Of a stretch of DNA of 64,000 nucleotides, positions 31,888-44,028 are shown piece by piece. This DNA is from Tetrapyrgos nigripes (taxonomy: Eukaryota; Basidiomycota; Agaricomycetes; Agaricales; Campanellaceae), in NCBI GenBank assembly GCA_013368315.1, contig JAACJM010000107.1:1-64000 (forward strand). Reading direction: 5' to 3'. The notes below the pieces were generated by a model. It worked only from the letters and a program-made list of their open reading frames with translations, had not been told where the DNA came from and ran no database searches. Each line of letters begins with the position of its first letter. The stretch's first letter is position 1. The position numbers were made by a program, and so were the translations under genes.

Positions 31888-34884
31888 TTACTGAGAAACC
31901 AGTGGTTCTTCTGCAGCACCAGCTCTTTGAACAACCTCCATACATCGAGCAAGACACACATCCTCATACCACACTATGCCATTGAAATTAGCATCGTTTT
32001 TATGAAGCTGTATGGCTTCTGCCAGGATCTTTGCACTCTCCATATCTGTGACCCAGCACCAGTTGGTGCGGCTGAGACACCAGATGTGATTGTAGAAGAG
32101 CTTGGACTTCCCAGATTCATTGGGCTGGTTCCAGGGACAGAGAGACATCAGGTCCATAACACTCTTTGCAAAATGAAGTTGAGCTATCTCATATATATGT
32201 CCTTGGTGCAGTTGAATCGAGGTGAAAATGTTATCCCAGTCACCGAAAACTCTGTCCTCTGTATCCTCAGCCATGAGGTTGATGTATTTGGCGGTAATGA
32301 GGAGATGCATGGAAAGCACATAGTCTTGGATCTCGGTGATCCAGTGCTGGTACCTGTCGGGTGGACAAGGTAAAGGAGGACATTCAGGCACAGGTAATTC
32401 AGGTAACAGCCTCTGACCGAGGGTGTGTATATCACCCATGGTTGGGGTAATAGAGGAAATGTCATCATGATGACTGTTTGGTATATCGTAGCTGCGCCAA
32501 AGATGTTTCAGCTTTTGGATGATGTCTTTACAAAGGATGCGTTCGGTATCCGTCGACGGTTTGGACCACCAGCAGTACTGAGTGAAGTCAGTAGATGCTG
32601 TTGGGATAAGTCTGAAAATTCCCTTTGCAAATGACAATAACCGAGGGGGCACCGTGGACTCCCAGAAACCCATGCCATAATATGCTCTGTCCATCCCACT
32701 TATACACCAGCTAGCAAGGTCGCCGGCGCCATCACTGCTAAGATCCAAAAATATGCACTCTTCCATTGAACAAGCGGAGTCACTCTCTATGAGCAGTTTC
32801 CTCTGCTCGGCAGTACCGTTATAGAGATACTTGTATAATACAACCCTGGACTCGACAGCTCCAGTATAATGCAATCCCCGTTTGGTTGAGAATAAAAGCC
32901 TGAAAACCAGAGCGAAGAGCTCCGGTGAAACAGACTGAGGGTATGGCGAGGTACTCTGAAGTAGATAGGTAGCCTGCGCTTCATCTTCCTCTACATCAAG
33001 AGATTGGTCAAAGACATTGAGTGTCGGTATGCTTGAGTGAATGAGGATGAAAGTCCTATCCATCTCAAAAGGTACCAAGCCGGCGCCTGTGGCCTCTGAG
33101 AGAAACTGACTCAGTACAGAGATCAACGCAGCTTTCCAGCGTGACATGTCCATGAGTTGCGCGATGTGCTCTTGCACCTGCTGGACCAGAGCAGCTGTAT
33201 CAGTTTCTGTCATGCCCGACATACAAGCACTTTGAAGAGTGCCGCCGAGTTGGTTGAAGTGATGTGTAAATTTCTCCGAGGTCCAATCAATGTCTTCTCG
33301 AGACAGGTTGGTGAAGATGGACCTGACTTCTGCGAGTTGCTCGGTGGATGTCTTCCGGGAAGACAAAACCTCGAACATCCTCTGTACGCACTGCCTGAAT
33401 CCCTGTACTCTACTTGTTCGCAGCAATGCGATCGTCGAGATGAGGTAATCTCGGGGCAAGGAGGGCGAAGAAGAGAGTAATGCTAGCAGATCACGCTGGA
33501 ACCAGAACGTCGGGTACTGTCTTGATGTCCCAATATTCTCCATGGAGTGATTAATGACTAGCCGAGCTAGCAAATTGAGAGCATGCAGGCAGGACTTCAT
33601 GGCTTTAGTTGTAGATTCTCCTGGAGTGTTGGACCCTGAAATGAAGTTGCAAATACGAGAGATTATATTGATCTCGGGAATGGATGACTGAAGGAGAGGA
33701 GCGACAATTCCAAAGTTTTCAAGGCGCACACCGCTAGCTCGGGAACTAGCGAAGGCTTCAGAGATGGCCTCAAACATGGGAACAAGCTCCGTATCGTGGG
33801 TTAACAATGTCATCGTAAACTCCATACATCGACGGTCACGTTCTGACGATTTGTGCAGTGACTTCTCGAGCATTGCCTGGGTAAGGCTAAGGTTATCGTC
33901 CGACAAGCCATGCTTTCGCACAGCAAAGCCATTGGCTATGCGCCAAAAAAAATCGGAAAGCGGGGTACGATAAGGTGTGTCGAGAGAGAACAATGGATAG
34001 AGTGTGAGAGCCAAATAGACAAGCACGAAGATGAACAACACGCATGCCATGAGGATTGTGAGAGGGAGATTGACTGGTAACAGGAATGCGACCAGACCAG
34101 CGAAGAAAAGGAATAGGGAGATATGCAGCAGAATTGGGATGACATCCACGAATGTGTGCATCCCAAAGCGCCGCAGCCCAAAGTATGAGAAAGCAAGCAC
34201 TCTGGCTTGAACGACAGGCGATGGCCGCATTGTAGTCTTGTGCAAAAAGTCTCGAGTCCACTGCTGCACGAACGTTGCCAGCAGTGAGCAAGTGAGGGCT
34301 AATGCGAGACTGAGGAACCAAAGCATGTTGCAAATCAAGGACGATGTCATGGGCTTGAAGGACGTGTCGGGAAGTCCGACTGTCGGGGTTGTCCCATTTG
34401 ATGACGCGAGTTGCAAGGATATCATGGTGGTAAGCAGGGATGTGGTCAAGTCTGCCGGATCTAGCTGTAGCTTTTTGTAGCTCTCGACGAGGAGGGCGGT
34501 AAGAGTGGCTGAATAAAGAGCAGACTAGGATTTTTCAGGAGGCTGAAATGATATGAGAATAAAAGAGACGCACAAAAAGTAGCATTCCTTCCATGTCACC
34601 TTTCCAGCCTTCGAGAAGGGCCTTGTCGTATTCGTGGGCCTGTCCAATGTACATATTCCAGAGCTTGAAACATGCGTCGGAATCTGAAGTCGATTTGAAC
34701 CGCCCTGCATGTTCGTCGTGTGCTTCATCAGAGACACAAACCACTTTTTAAAACCTGATTACTTACCCGCACCATTAGTATCAAACTGCTTCTCATTCTT
34801 TTCCAAGTCCTCAAGCTGAGACGAAGGAGCACTGGTAGTAGGCATAGATGGGAGCTGAGACGGGGGAGCACTGGTCCTAGGCAT
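31888..34884 (-). CDS. DUF6535 membrane protein, copy 4
   Basis: Exons are 34,767-34,845 (or -34,884), 34,574-34,704 and 31,888-34,524. The inner start at 34,845 (MPTTSAPSSQLEDLEK) gives 948 aa and matches copy 1; a second in-frame ATG 39 bp upstream (34,884) adds MPRTSAPPSQLPS, a near-duplicate of the same 13 residues. The span given uses the outer ATG. The usual four membrane segments and long soluble C-terminal region are present; the C-terminus is EEPLVSQ. The frame is intact. The middle part (SRASGVRLENFGIVAPLLQ, PGESTTKAMKSC) resembles copy 5 more than copies 1-3. Confidence 0.87.
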
Positions 34885-37800
34885 CGGTGGGTACTAGTTT
34901 TCAGTGTCTTCGCCGAGTCGAATTGCGAAGGTGAGGTAGCAAGGAATTGATGTGGTGTTCCATGCTCATGGTGATGCCATTTATCCTATCCTATCCTATC
35001 CTGAAGCGGTGTACGATGCATATTCGGGTGCTGTTGAGTATATCATGAAAAGCTGTGGGCAAATTGTTTGCGTGGAGATAATGAGGGCCGTTCGAAAGTA
35101 TTTCCAGAGTGAGAACCAGTGGATTCGTAACCAGTCGATCAAAGCGTTTGGCTTCGCCGACAGTGTTCGACTGTCATCGCTACTCCCGCGAAAGACTGGT
35201 TACGAGTCTAATCCAGCCACGGAAGAGTTGTTGTTCTCGGGTAACTAGAGCAGCGTAAGTAGTCATGTCGCCAATCGTTCACGAAAAGTTTTGAGAGACA
35301 TTGCGATTTGCAGTGGATATGGTTCTGTCAGTGTCAGTGGGTCAATGGGAAGACGGATCAAATCAAGCCGTCTTGGTGAGTTCTGATTTGGTTGTTCTGT
35401 CCTCGTCCGGCCTTCCTGCTTCAACTCGCATTCACGGGTCTTTCGAGGCAATCAAGAACAGTATAAAACTATAAGACGCAAAGGGATATTGCAAATGAGA
35501 TCGATATCGGTATCGTAAGGGTACTACTAAGAGTACGGGGGGAACGATAAGGATTGAACTTTTTAGGGTAGAGATTAGTGTATAGAGAATAGAGGATTAG
35601 AATAGAACTCTCAGGTTCTCCATTCAAATTGGTCCCAATCCCCAACGCAGTCCAACCCAAAACTCAAATACCCAAGTGCCTAACCCAAGCCCAAGCCCAA
35701 CCTAAAAGGTAACTCAAACAAATCCCTACTCCCAACTCTCAATCTTCGGTTACCCATCAAGTAGTATTAGTCTCACCAAACCAAGACCACCCACGGTTCA
35801 CCTAACCGATACGCCGATGCGTAGTACTAGCACCAGAGGTACAAGTCCAGAGTCTGGAAATCGAGAGGCACGGACCTCTGGAGTCTGGAATTTGAAAATT
35901 CCGGGCCAATGAGTCACGACCAAAAATCATATCCAACCTCCTACCCCCAATGACCAACGACCAAAAACCATCAACTAATGGTAATGCAAGGACCATACAG
36001 TGGAGGGTAGAAGGGTAGAAGATCTTGGGTCTTGGGTAGGTAGGTAGAAGCTTAAGCCGGAAGGTATAGACGCTGAAGCCGACTCGGACCCGGGGAGCGA
36101 GAGAGATGAGCATTGGGTATTGGGCATTGGGCATGAGGGTGTCAGTGTCGGTCGGTGAAACCGGGAATGGCAATGACAATGGCCAAGTACGGGATGACGA
36201 CAACGATGACAAGATATGAGATAATACGAGATGATACTAGTGAATCATGGCCGCGGCGTGGTGGTGAGATGTAAGAGGTAACAGACAAACTAGACTGTCA
36301 TGAGTGACGGTGGTGTCGTGAGGTATAGAGGGGAGGGACAAGCCAAGGTATCGCCTTCCATCCGTCATTTACAATGTTTGTTTACTTCGTTGGCCACAAA
36401 AGGTCAACTCAGCTCAACTCAACTCAACTCGTACAAGTCCCTACCCAAGCTCCCGTTACCCCGTGCACCGTTGCCCATGGTCGAACTACGCCCGATGCCC
36501 TCAATCCCCACTGACTGCCCAATCCCCACTACCCACTGCCCTCTGTCCACGGTGCCCATCCGTGCCCATGCCCATGCCCATCGTGCCTACAGGCTATGAT
36601 GACATACCAACGACTCCAACGGGTCCAACTTTTGACCTTTGAGTAACGTTGTGACATAACCATGCCTATACCCATCGTCGTAGCGGCTGGCCAGTCATAG
36701 AAGCTTCAAGAAGGAAGAAGGAGGGAAGAAGGAAGACGAATAGGAGGACGGTTGGACGGTTAGACGGTTAGACGATTGTGGAGTAGACGATGGACAATTT
36801 TGGGGTTGGGTAGATCATGATGGGCGAGCGGTCAATAGATATGAATATGGGTGAGTGATAGATAGGGTGACTGGACCATGAGCCCTGAGTCTTGAGTCCT
36901 AGTCATAACCATGACCAAAGTTGAAAGGACGTCGGACGTTGGCAGGACAGGATACTAGATGACTAGATAGTAGAGAGTGACCGCGACCAACGAGCACCAC
37001 ATCACCGACCAACGACGGATCCGACCTTTCAATGGCCAATGACCAATGACCAACTTGTGTGTGCCAAAGCCGACCCGACCATAAAGACGAGTGCCGAGTG
37101 CCGGTGACGACCAAGGTGCAAAGACGCAGATACAAGGCAGACAAAGCGAGCTCGAGATCCACACTCTACAGTTTACATATTCCCATTTTGCGTTACACGT
37201 TACGCGTTACGCGTTAGAGTTTTGCAAAGTGTAGAATATGGAGCATGGAGCATGGAGTCTGCGTCTGCGTCTATGTCGGCGTAGTGTAGCGTTTGGAAAG
37301 TATATCGTGTATCGTTTCAGGTGTATCATTTTCGTTCAAGTCTTGACTGTGAGTGTGTTGTGAGCGTGAGCGTGAGTGTGTTGTGAGTGTGAAGGGTGAA
37401 GGGTGAGTGTGAAGACGACGGCGTTTCGGTTTCTGTTTCTGTTTTGTTTTGTTGACGACGTCCTGGGTGATGGATGGATGGATAGAAGAACGGTGAAGGG
37501 TGTTGTTAGGGACCGGGGATTGGGGACTGGGGAGAAGATGATGGATGATGGAATCATGGAAGGCGGGATACGGGATACAGGATACGGGATACGGCTGCAG
37601 TGTGCAGTGTTGTGCTGTATTGTGTTGTATTGTTTCAAGAGGTAGTACCCGCTAGTCACTGCCAGCACACACAGAACAGAAGAGATTGCGAGGAATTGTT
37701 GAGAGAGTTCGCCAAGGCCCAAGAGTCAAGACGTAGCAAGGAAAAGAAGGGGAAAAAATGGAAAAAAGAGAAGGAACAGACCTCGAGAAGTGAAGTGACC

Positions 37801-38097
37801 AAAAAAAAACCCCGACACAACAAGTAAAGAGTAAGAGTTGAAAAACAAGACTAACAGTCAAAACGCGAAAATCGTAGACAGAGACAGAGAGTGACACGAC
37901 CACGGAAACGACCACTGTCCACGAGACGACCAGAAGACGAACACGACGAACACAAAAACGACCAAGGCCACGGGAACGGGGATGGAAGGTAGAACTGGAG
38001 TATAGAGTACGGAGTATGGGAAGACGGGAACGGGACGGATGGAGAAGGAATGGGACGAGACGAGTACGAGACAAGACGGTGGGGTATCGTTCAAGCC
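34885..38097. other. DUF6535 copy 4 5' flank and spacer D
   Basis: No gene is seen. A four-fold tcctatcctatcctatcctg repeat lies at about 34,984-35,003. From about 35,460 the low-complexity spacer follows in the same block order as spacers A and B, with one copy of the purine-rich tandem unit near 37,695. A short inverted repeat around 35,130-35,210 (gattcgtaaccagtcgatc; gactggttacgagtctaatc) is specific to this copy. Confidence 0.65.
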
Positions 38098-38971
38098 TCA
38101 AACCTGTTCCCCCATCGCGCGATAATCATCCATCTCCTGATCAAGGTCATCTTTACTCTTCCCCGCTACTTTCGGTTTCGTGGTTCCGTTTACATGTGTT
38201 GGATGTACTTTGACAAACTGCACGGTCTGCTTCTTTAGACGCTTGGGACCTTTTTTGTATCTCCGATGTGTGGATTGGGTGGAGTCGGGGTTTGGGGTGA
38301 CGTTGAGAGGGGTGAAAGATGAGGAGGCCATCATAGCGGCTACGGCGGCTTCTTGGCGTGGTAGGGAGTGTTTTTTGGCTCTGCATCAAAAGTAAGTGAG
38401 ACATTGAGAATAATGGATGGGAAGACGTACGAAGGCACTGGATTAGCATTACCCCTACCCTGGATTCTATCGATGAGAGAGGGAGGAGGTGCGGGTTCCG
38501 TTGGGGCAGAACCCGAAGAGGAGGGTGTCTTGTCTGTTATTATTTCGATTTTGATGGGTCGGCCTGTATGCAGTCAGACAATGCACTCAAAGACAGTAGA
38601 AGGGCCTCACGTCCATCAACAAACTTTCCATCATACTTGGCCTTTGCCATCGCAGCATCCTCTGTCTTCTGAAAGGACACTACGGCCATTCCCTTGGACT
38701 TTCCTTGGGAGTTGTAAATGAGGAAGGATTCCTTAAGCGGGCCGACGGTCTTTTTGAAGAGCTCTTCGACCTCTTTCTCACCTACGTCGAAGGGAAGCTG
38801 GGATAAGAGGATTTTGGAACCTCCCTTGTTGTTGGTGTTACGAGGACCGGTGGGGTAAGGACCAGTGGGTCGCCAAGCAGGGGGGACTTGACCGGCATGG
38901 TTGCCGACTAGTTGGCGTTTTGGACCGTGGAAGGAGCGATAGCGAGCTGGGGCGGATGGGGGTGGGTTCAT
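38098..38971 (-). CDS. ALYREF/Yra1-like mRNA export adaptor, intact copy
   Basis: ALYREF binds mRNA and, with the UAP56 helicase, hands it to the nuclear export receptor (TREX pathway, nucleus). Exons are 38,611-38,971, 38,431-38,563 and 38,098-38,380, giving 258 aa. After an N-terminal basic segment (RYRSFHGPKRQLVGNHAG) comes the RRM (about 54-127: ILLSQLPFDVGEKEVEELF as RNP2 region; KSKGMAVVSFQKTEDA as RNP1 region; GRRPIKIEIITD). A linker with SLIDRIQGRGNANPVPS follows, then a basic stretch and the C-terminal box LDQEMDDYRAMGEQV typical of the family. The N-terminal UAP56-binding motif of other ALYREF proteins is not visible: the next gene starts only 47 bp upstream. Three further copies in the window are pseudogenes. 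The gene symbol is left blank because the fungal orthologue name is uncertain. Confidence 0.88.
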
Positions 38972-39018
38972 GACGGGTTGGTCCTAATTAGGAAAGTCGC
39001 TCTTCGTTCTTTTTTTCG
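38972..39018. promoter_or_regulatory. 47-bp divergent promoter between ALYREF and NAT10 with a 12-bp palindrome
   Basis: The start codons of the two divergent genes are 47 bp apart. The gap contains TCCTAATTAGGA (38,982-38,993), a perfect palindrome, followed by a pyrimidine tract on the NAT10 side (cgttctttttttcg). The decayed ALYREF copies keep degenerate forms (tcctaagaagga; tcctaaaaagga). Confidence 0.6.
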
Positions 39019-42000
39019 ATGCGCAAACAACTGGACGCACGAATTGCCACTCTGATCAACAACAATGTGAAGAAGAATCACCGGTCGTTTATCGTGCTTG
39101 TAGGAGACAAAGGAAGGGATCAGGTCGTCAATCTGCATTTTCTGCTTTCTCAAGCAAGGGTCTCTGCTCGGCCCAGTGTGTTGTGGTGTTATAAAAAGGA
39201 TTTGGGCTTTACTACGTGAGTAGCCCTCGTAGTCTCTTTCCCCCCTCTTACATTTCTGCAGTCACCGGAAAAAACGCGAAGCCAAAATCAAAAGAGACGT
39301 CAAACGCGGCATCCGAGAACCCAACGACCAAAACCCTTTCGAAATCTTCGTCACAGTCACCGACATCCGCTACACCTACTACAAAGAATCCCACAAAATC
39401 CTCGGCCACACCTATGGCATGCTCGTCCTCCAAGACTTCGAGGCCCTTACTCCCAACCTCCTCGCTCGTACCATCGAAACCGTCCAAGGCGGTGGTCTCG
39501 TCGTCCTTCTTCTCAAAACCATGACTTCCCTACGTCAATTATACACCATGTCCATGGACGTCCATGCCAGATATCGTACAGAGTCAAACGGCCAAGTTGT
39601 TCCCAGATTTAACGAGAGGTTTATCCTCAGTCTCGGTGGATGCAAAGATTGTTTGGTATTGGACGACGAGTTGAATGTGTTGCCGATTAGTAGGGGGAAG
39701 GATATCGTCCCTTTGGAGGAGGTGGAGGTGTTGGTTGATCCAGGGTTGAAGGACCTCAAATCTCAATTGGGGGAAGAAACTAAACCAGCTGGGCCTTTAG
39801 TCGCTCTAACGAAAACTCTCGATCAAGCACATGTCTTGTTGTCTTTTATCGACACCACCACCACCACCTCTACCCCCTCATTAAACTCCACCCTTACCCT
39901 CACAGCCTCCCGCGGTCGAGGTAAATCAGCCACCCTAGGCCTCGCATTAGCATCTGCAGTCTTCGCCGGCTTTTCCAACATATTCGTCACCTCTCCTTCT
40001 CCAGAAAACCTCAGAACCCTCTTCGAGTTTCTATTCAAAGGGTTGGATGCGTTGGGTTATGAAGAACATTTGGATTATGATATTCTTCAGGCGACTTCGG
40101 ACGAATTACTCGGGCCTTCATCATCTGGAGGTGCAGGAGCCGAATGGGAAGGTTCAGGTTCTGGAGACGGAGGAGCATCAAAATCCTCAACCCGCCCCAT
40201 CGTCCGCGTAAACATCTTCCGCTCCTCTTCCCCCCACCGTGGTCACCGTCAAACTATCCAATACATCCATCCCCAAGACGCTCACGTCCTCGGTCAAGCA
40301 GAACTTGTCGTCATCGACGAGGCGGCTGCGATTCCTTTGCCTCTAGTACGCAATTTGATTGGAATGGGAGGGGGAAGCACAGGAGGGGGATACGCAGTAT
40401 GGATGGCAAGCACTGTTAATGGGTATGAAGGCACGGGGAGGAGTCTTTCCCTCAAGTTGATTGAACAGTTACGGGAGGGGAGTCGGTCTACTACTACAGA
40501 TGTGTCTACATCTACGTCTTCTTCCAAGGGTTCCTCAAAAAAAGACTCGGGGAGAAAATTGGTAGAACTAACACTAACAACCCCCATCCGATACTCTGCT
40601 GGAGATCAAGTCGAGGCTTGGTTGAATCGGTTGTTGTGTTTGGATGTGGGGTTGGGTAATTCTTCTTCTTCACCTGGGGCGAGGCTAGCGACTGGTGAGC
40701 ACCTACTTCCTCCCCATTTTTCGTTTCACACTAACCCACACCTCTTTCCCCATCCAGGCACCCCCCCACCCTCCTCCTGCACCCTCTACTCCATCTCCCT
40801 CGACACCCTCTTCTCCTACCACCCAGCCTCCGAAACATTCCTCCAACGTATCCAATCCCTCCTCGTAGCAAGCCATTATAAAAACCAACCTAATGATTTG
40901 ATGATGATGTCGGATAAACCAGGGGGGGAGGTGTTTGTTTTGTTGCCTCCTTTGGGGGGGAGTACTACTAAAGGGGCGAGTACTACTAAAGGGGGGAGTA
41001 AAGGCACGGGAGACACGGGAGACACCGAGGGGAAAGAACAAGAACAAGAACAAGAACAAGACTTTGACATCCTCCCCCACCCCCTCGCAGTCATCCAAAT
41101 CTCCTACGAAGGCTCTCTTTCCAAAAACGCCATCCAAACCGGCCTCGGCGTAGGACGCGCGATGAAAAACGGTGGGGATATGATCCCTTGGATAATCGCA
41201 CAACAATACCAAGAAGGCAAGTTTGGAGAGTTGAGTGGGGCTAGGGTTGTTAGGGTTGCGGTTGGGGAGGGGGTTGGGGGGGTGAGTGTATTCTCTGTTT
41301 TAATTTTATTGGAACGGCTGTATTGTATTGTTATGGGAACTGTTGTATTGGGGGTAGGGACTCGTACTGACACTTACTTCGTTCCTTTTGTGGTCTTATT
41401 TTAACAGATGGGTTACGGCACCCGAGCCCTCCAAGCTCTCAATGCGTATTATAGTGGGGAGTATTTCAACCTTGATGAATATGAACGGGCGAGGGAACAG
41501 GAGGGGGAGAGTTATCCCGATGATGTACGTTTTTGGTTGTTTTTTTTTTTGGACATCTAAACGAAACTAAAACTAAAACTAAAACTAACCCTCTTCGTCT
41601 TCGCACATCCCCCAGTCAAACCCAAACCCAAACTCCTCCCTCCTAACCGACCTCCCCTCAATCCGAAAACCAAACTCGATGCCTCCACTCCTCCAACGTT
41701 TATCGGAGAAGAAACCCCCCGAGTTGGATTATTTGGGTGTAGCGTATGGGTTGACGGGGGGGTTGTTGAGGTGGGTTGGTTGTTATTTGAGTCTTGTGTT
41801 CTTGTGCTTTGTGTGTTGTGTGTTGTGCTCTTGTGTGTTGTGTGTTGCGTGTTGTGCTTTGTGTGTTGTGTGTCCTGCTCTTGTGCTTTGTGTGTTGTGT
41901 CCCGCCCTTCTCTTCTCTTCTCTTCTCTTTCTCGTGTTTAATCACTTTATACTTACAACACGAAACAGATTCTGGAAACGCCTAGGCTACGTCCCACTTT

Positions 42001-43723
42001 ACCTCCGACACACGCCTAGTGATTTAACAGGGGAACATACCTGTGTCATGGTGAGAGGGTTAAATACCTCGACGGATGGAGAGTTGGAGTGGTTGGGGGA
42101 GTTTGGGGTTGGTGAGTGGAGTGTTTTCTTCCTTTTGGTTTGGCCTTTCGTCTTTCTTTCTTTGATTTATCGTCTTGGTCTTTCGTCTTGGTCTTTCGTC
42201 TTTCGTCTTTCGTCTTTGGCTTTTATCTGGTTTACCTCTCAAACAACGTCACATTTATGCTAACCACAAAACAAAACAAAAAACAAAAACAGACTTCCGC
42301 ACCCGTCTCCTCGCCCTTCTCTCCTTCCCAAGATTTAGAGAATTTGGGAGTGTAATGGGGTTGAGTATCCTTGAGGCGATTAATAATCATAGGGTTATTA
42401 AGAAGGTGGATGAGAGGGGGGGAAAGGGTATGTGTGTTTTTTGTCTTTGCGTCTTTACGTCTTTGCGTCTTCTTTGTGTCTTTCCGTCTTTCCGTCTCGA
42501 GTCTTGTGCTTACCATTCCACATTATCATTTTTCTTCTTCCCAACCACTCCTCCACTCTTTCCCTCACCAGCTCTAACCCCCAACCTCCTCCCAACCCTC
42601 CTATCCCCATTCGACCTCAAACGACTCGAGTCCTATGGGAACAACATGCTTGATTATCACGTCGTGTTGGATTTGTTACCTGTTATTGCGGGGGTGTGGT
42701 TTCAGAGGAGGTTGGTTGGTGGTGGTGGTTCGTCCGGTAAAAACAAGAACGACGCCGAATCCCCAGACATAAAAATAAAAGGAGTGGACACTGGGAAAAC
42801 TGTCAATTTGAGTGCGGTTCAGAGTGCTATACTGTTAGGGATGGGTTTGCAGAGGAAGAGTGTGGAGGAAATGGAGGTATGATTTGATTGTTTCTTCTTT
42901 CTTTTTTTCTTTTTTTCACCTTTTTGACGTCATCGTTCTGTTCTACCCTACCCAACCCATACAGACCGAACTCTCCCTCCCCGTCAACCAAATCCTGGCT
43001 CTCCTCGTCAAAATTGTACGGAAGATTGGTAAGAGGTTGATAGATATTCAGAAGGAGGGGATCGCTGGCGCTGGCGGCGGCTCTGGGGGTAGGGACGGGG
43101 GTGGGAGGATTGTAGACGCTGAAGATGAAGACGGTCAAAATCAGGACGGTGCTGACAACGACGAAGACGATGAAGACGAAGGCGAGGGGGAAGGTGGTAC
43201 AGGTAATGGGAATAGAGGCACGAAAACCAAATCAACAACGACAACATGGAACCCCCTCCCAACTCGTGTCGAAGACGAATTAGAAGCCGCAGGAGAGGAA
43301 GAAAAAGAAGCGATGAAGAGAAGAGAAAGACAGAGAGAGATGATTAATGCGTTGGATTTGAGAAAGTGAGTGAGTGTTTCGTTTGAGTGAAGGGGCTCAT
43401 GTATCTTCTCTCTCTCCCTCTCTCTCTTTCGTCACTCATCACTCATCACTCATCACTCGTCGCTACCCAGATACGTCATAGACGACACCGCTATGGATTG
43501 GAGTGCAGCCGAGTCGCAAGTTGCGCGTATTGCTCAGGGTGGTGGTGGTGGTGGTGGTCTTGGGGGAAGAGCCCAGACTGTGGTTAGCGTTAAGAATGTT
43601 ACTGGGCAGAAGAGGAAGGCGGTTGATGATGGGCATGGGGATGGACGGGGTGGTAACACTAAAAAGGATGGAGGTGGTGGTAAGAAACAGACGAGGAGAG
43701 GTGGTAAGAAGGTTAAGCGGTGA
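39019..43723 (+). CDS. KRE33: RNA cytidine acetyltransferase (NAT10/Kre33)
   Basis: This nucleolar ATP-dependent enzyme makes N4-acetylcytidine in 18S rRNA and some tRNAs and is needed for small-subunit ribosome biogenesis. Ten exons: 39,019-39,215; 39,262-40,694; 40,758-41,281; 41,408-41,524; 41,616-41,770; 41,969-42,111; 42,293-42,427; 42,572-42,876; 42,965-43,365; 43,471-43,723. Recognisable in order: N-terminal RSFIVLVGDKGRDQVVNLH and HRKKREAKIKRDVKRGI, Walker A GRGKSATLG, Walker B VVIDEAAAIPLPLV, the GNAT region ending MGYGTRALQALNAYY, then FWKRLGYVPLYLRHTP, the tRNA-binding-like SYGNNMLDYHVVLDLLP, and a basic tail GGKKVKR. Low-complexity insertions (TTKGASTTKGGSKGT; EQEQEQEQ) interrupt the domain near 40,960-41,060. 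The residues just before MGYG read VGEGVGG instead of the usual VHPDYQG. Confidence 0.95.
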
Positions 43724-44028
43724 GGGGTAGGGAAGTGAGGTACAGCGAGTGGTGCAATGAATTTGGAGGCGTACCGTGATCGTTGATGGGGCATGTTATA
43801 AGGAGCATGAGGCCTAGGGGGTGCCAGTGTACTAAAAAGTATTGTAAGCATAGCTAAGTAATGGGAATAGATGCACGGCACTATATCCTCGTACTTGTAT
43901 CGACAGTCATATACATGGTTCACGTCCACATTTGATATCTTTGGGGCTGCTTCTTGACTCGAAGTATGTGAAGACTGACTTGAGCTTAGTCTACTCTTAG
44001 CCTTATTATTATAATTACTCTGGCAGAT
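43724..44028. other. Convergent intergenic region NAT10 / F-box gene 1
   Basis: 305 bp between two converging stop codons; it holds the 3' UTRs and nothing else visible. It is duplicated, with deletions, at about 46,810-47,090. Confidence 0.6.

Noticed and set aside
40695..40757. Reading NAT10 through this 63-nt segment as coding
   Set aside because: It has gtgagc and catccag borders, is pyrimidine-rich, and removing it restores the conserved frame across a GT-AG intron.
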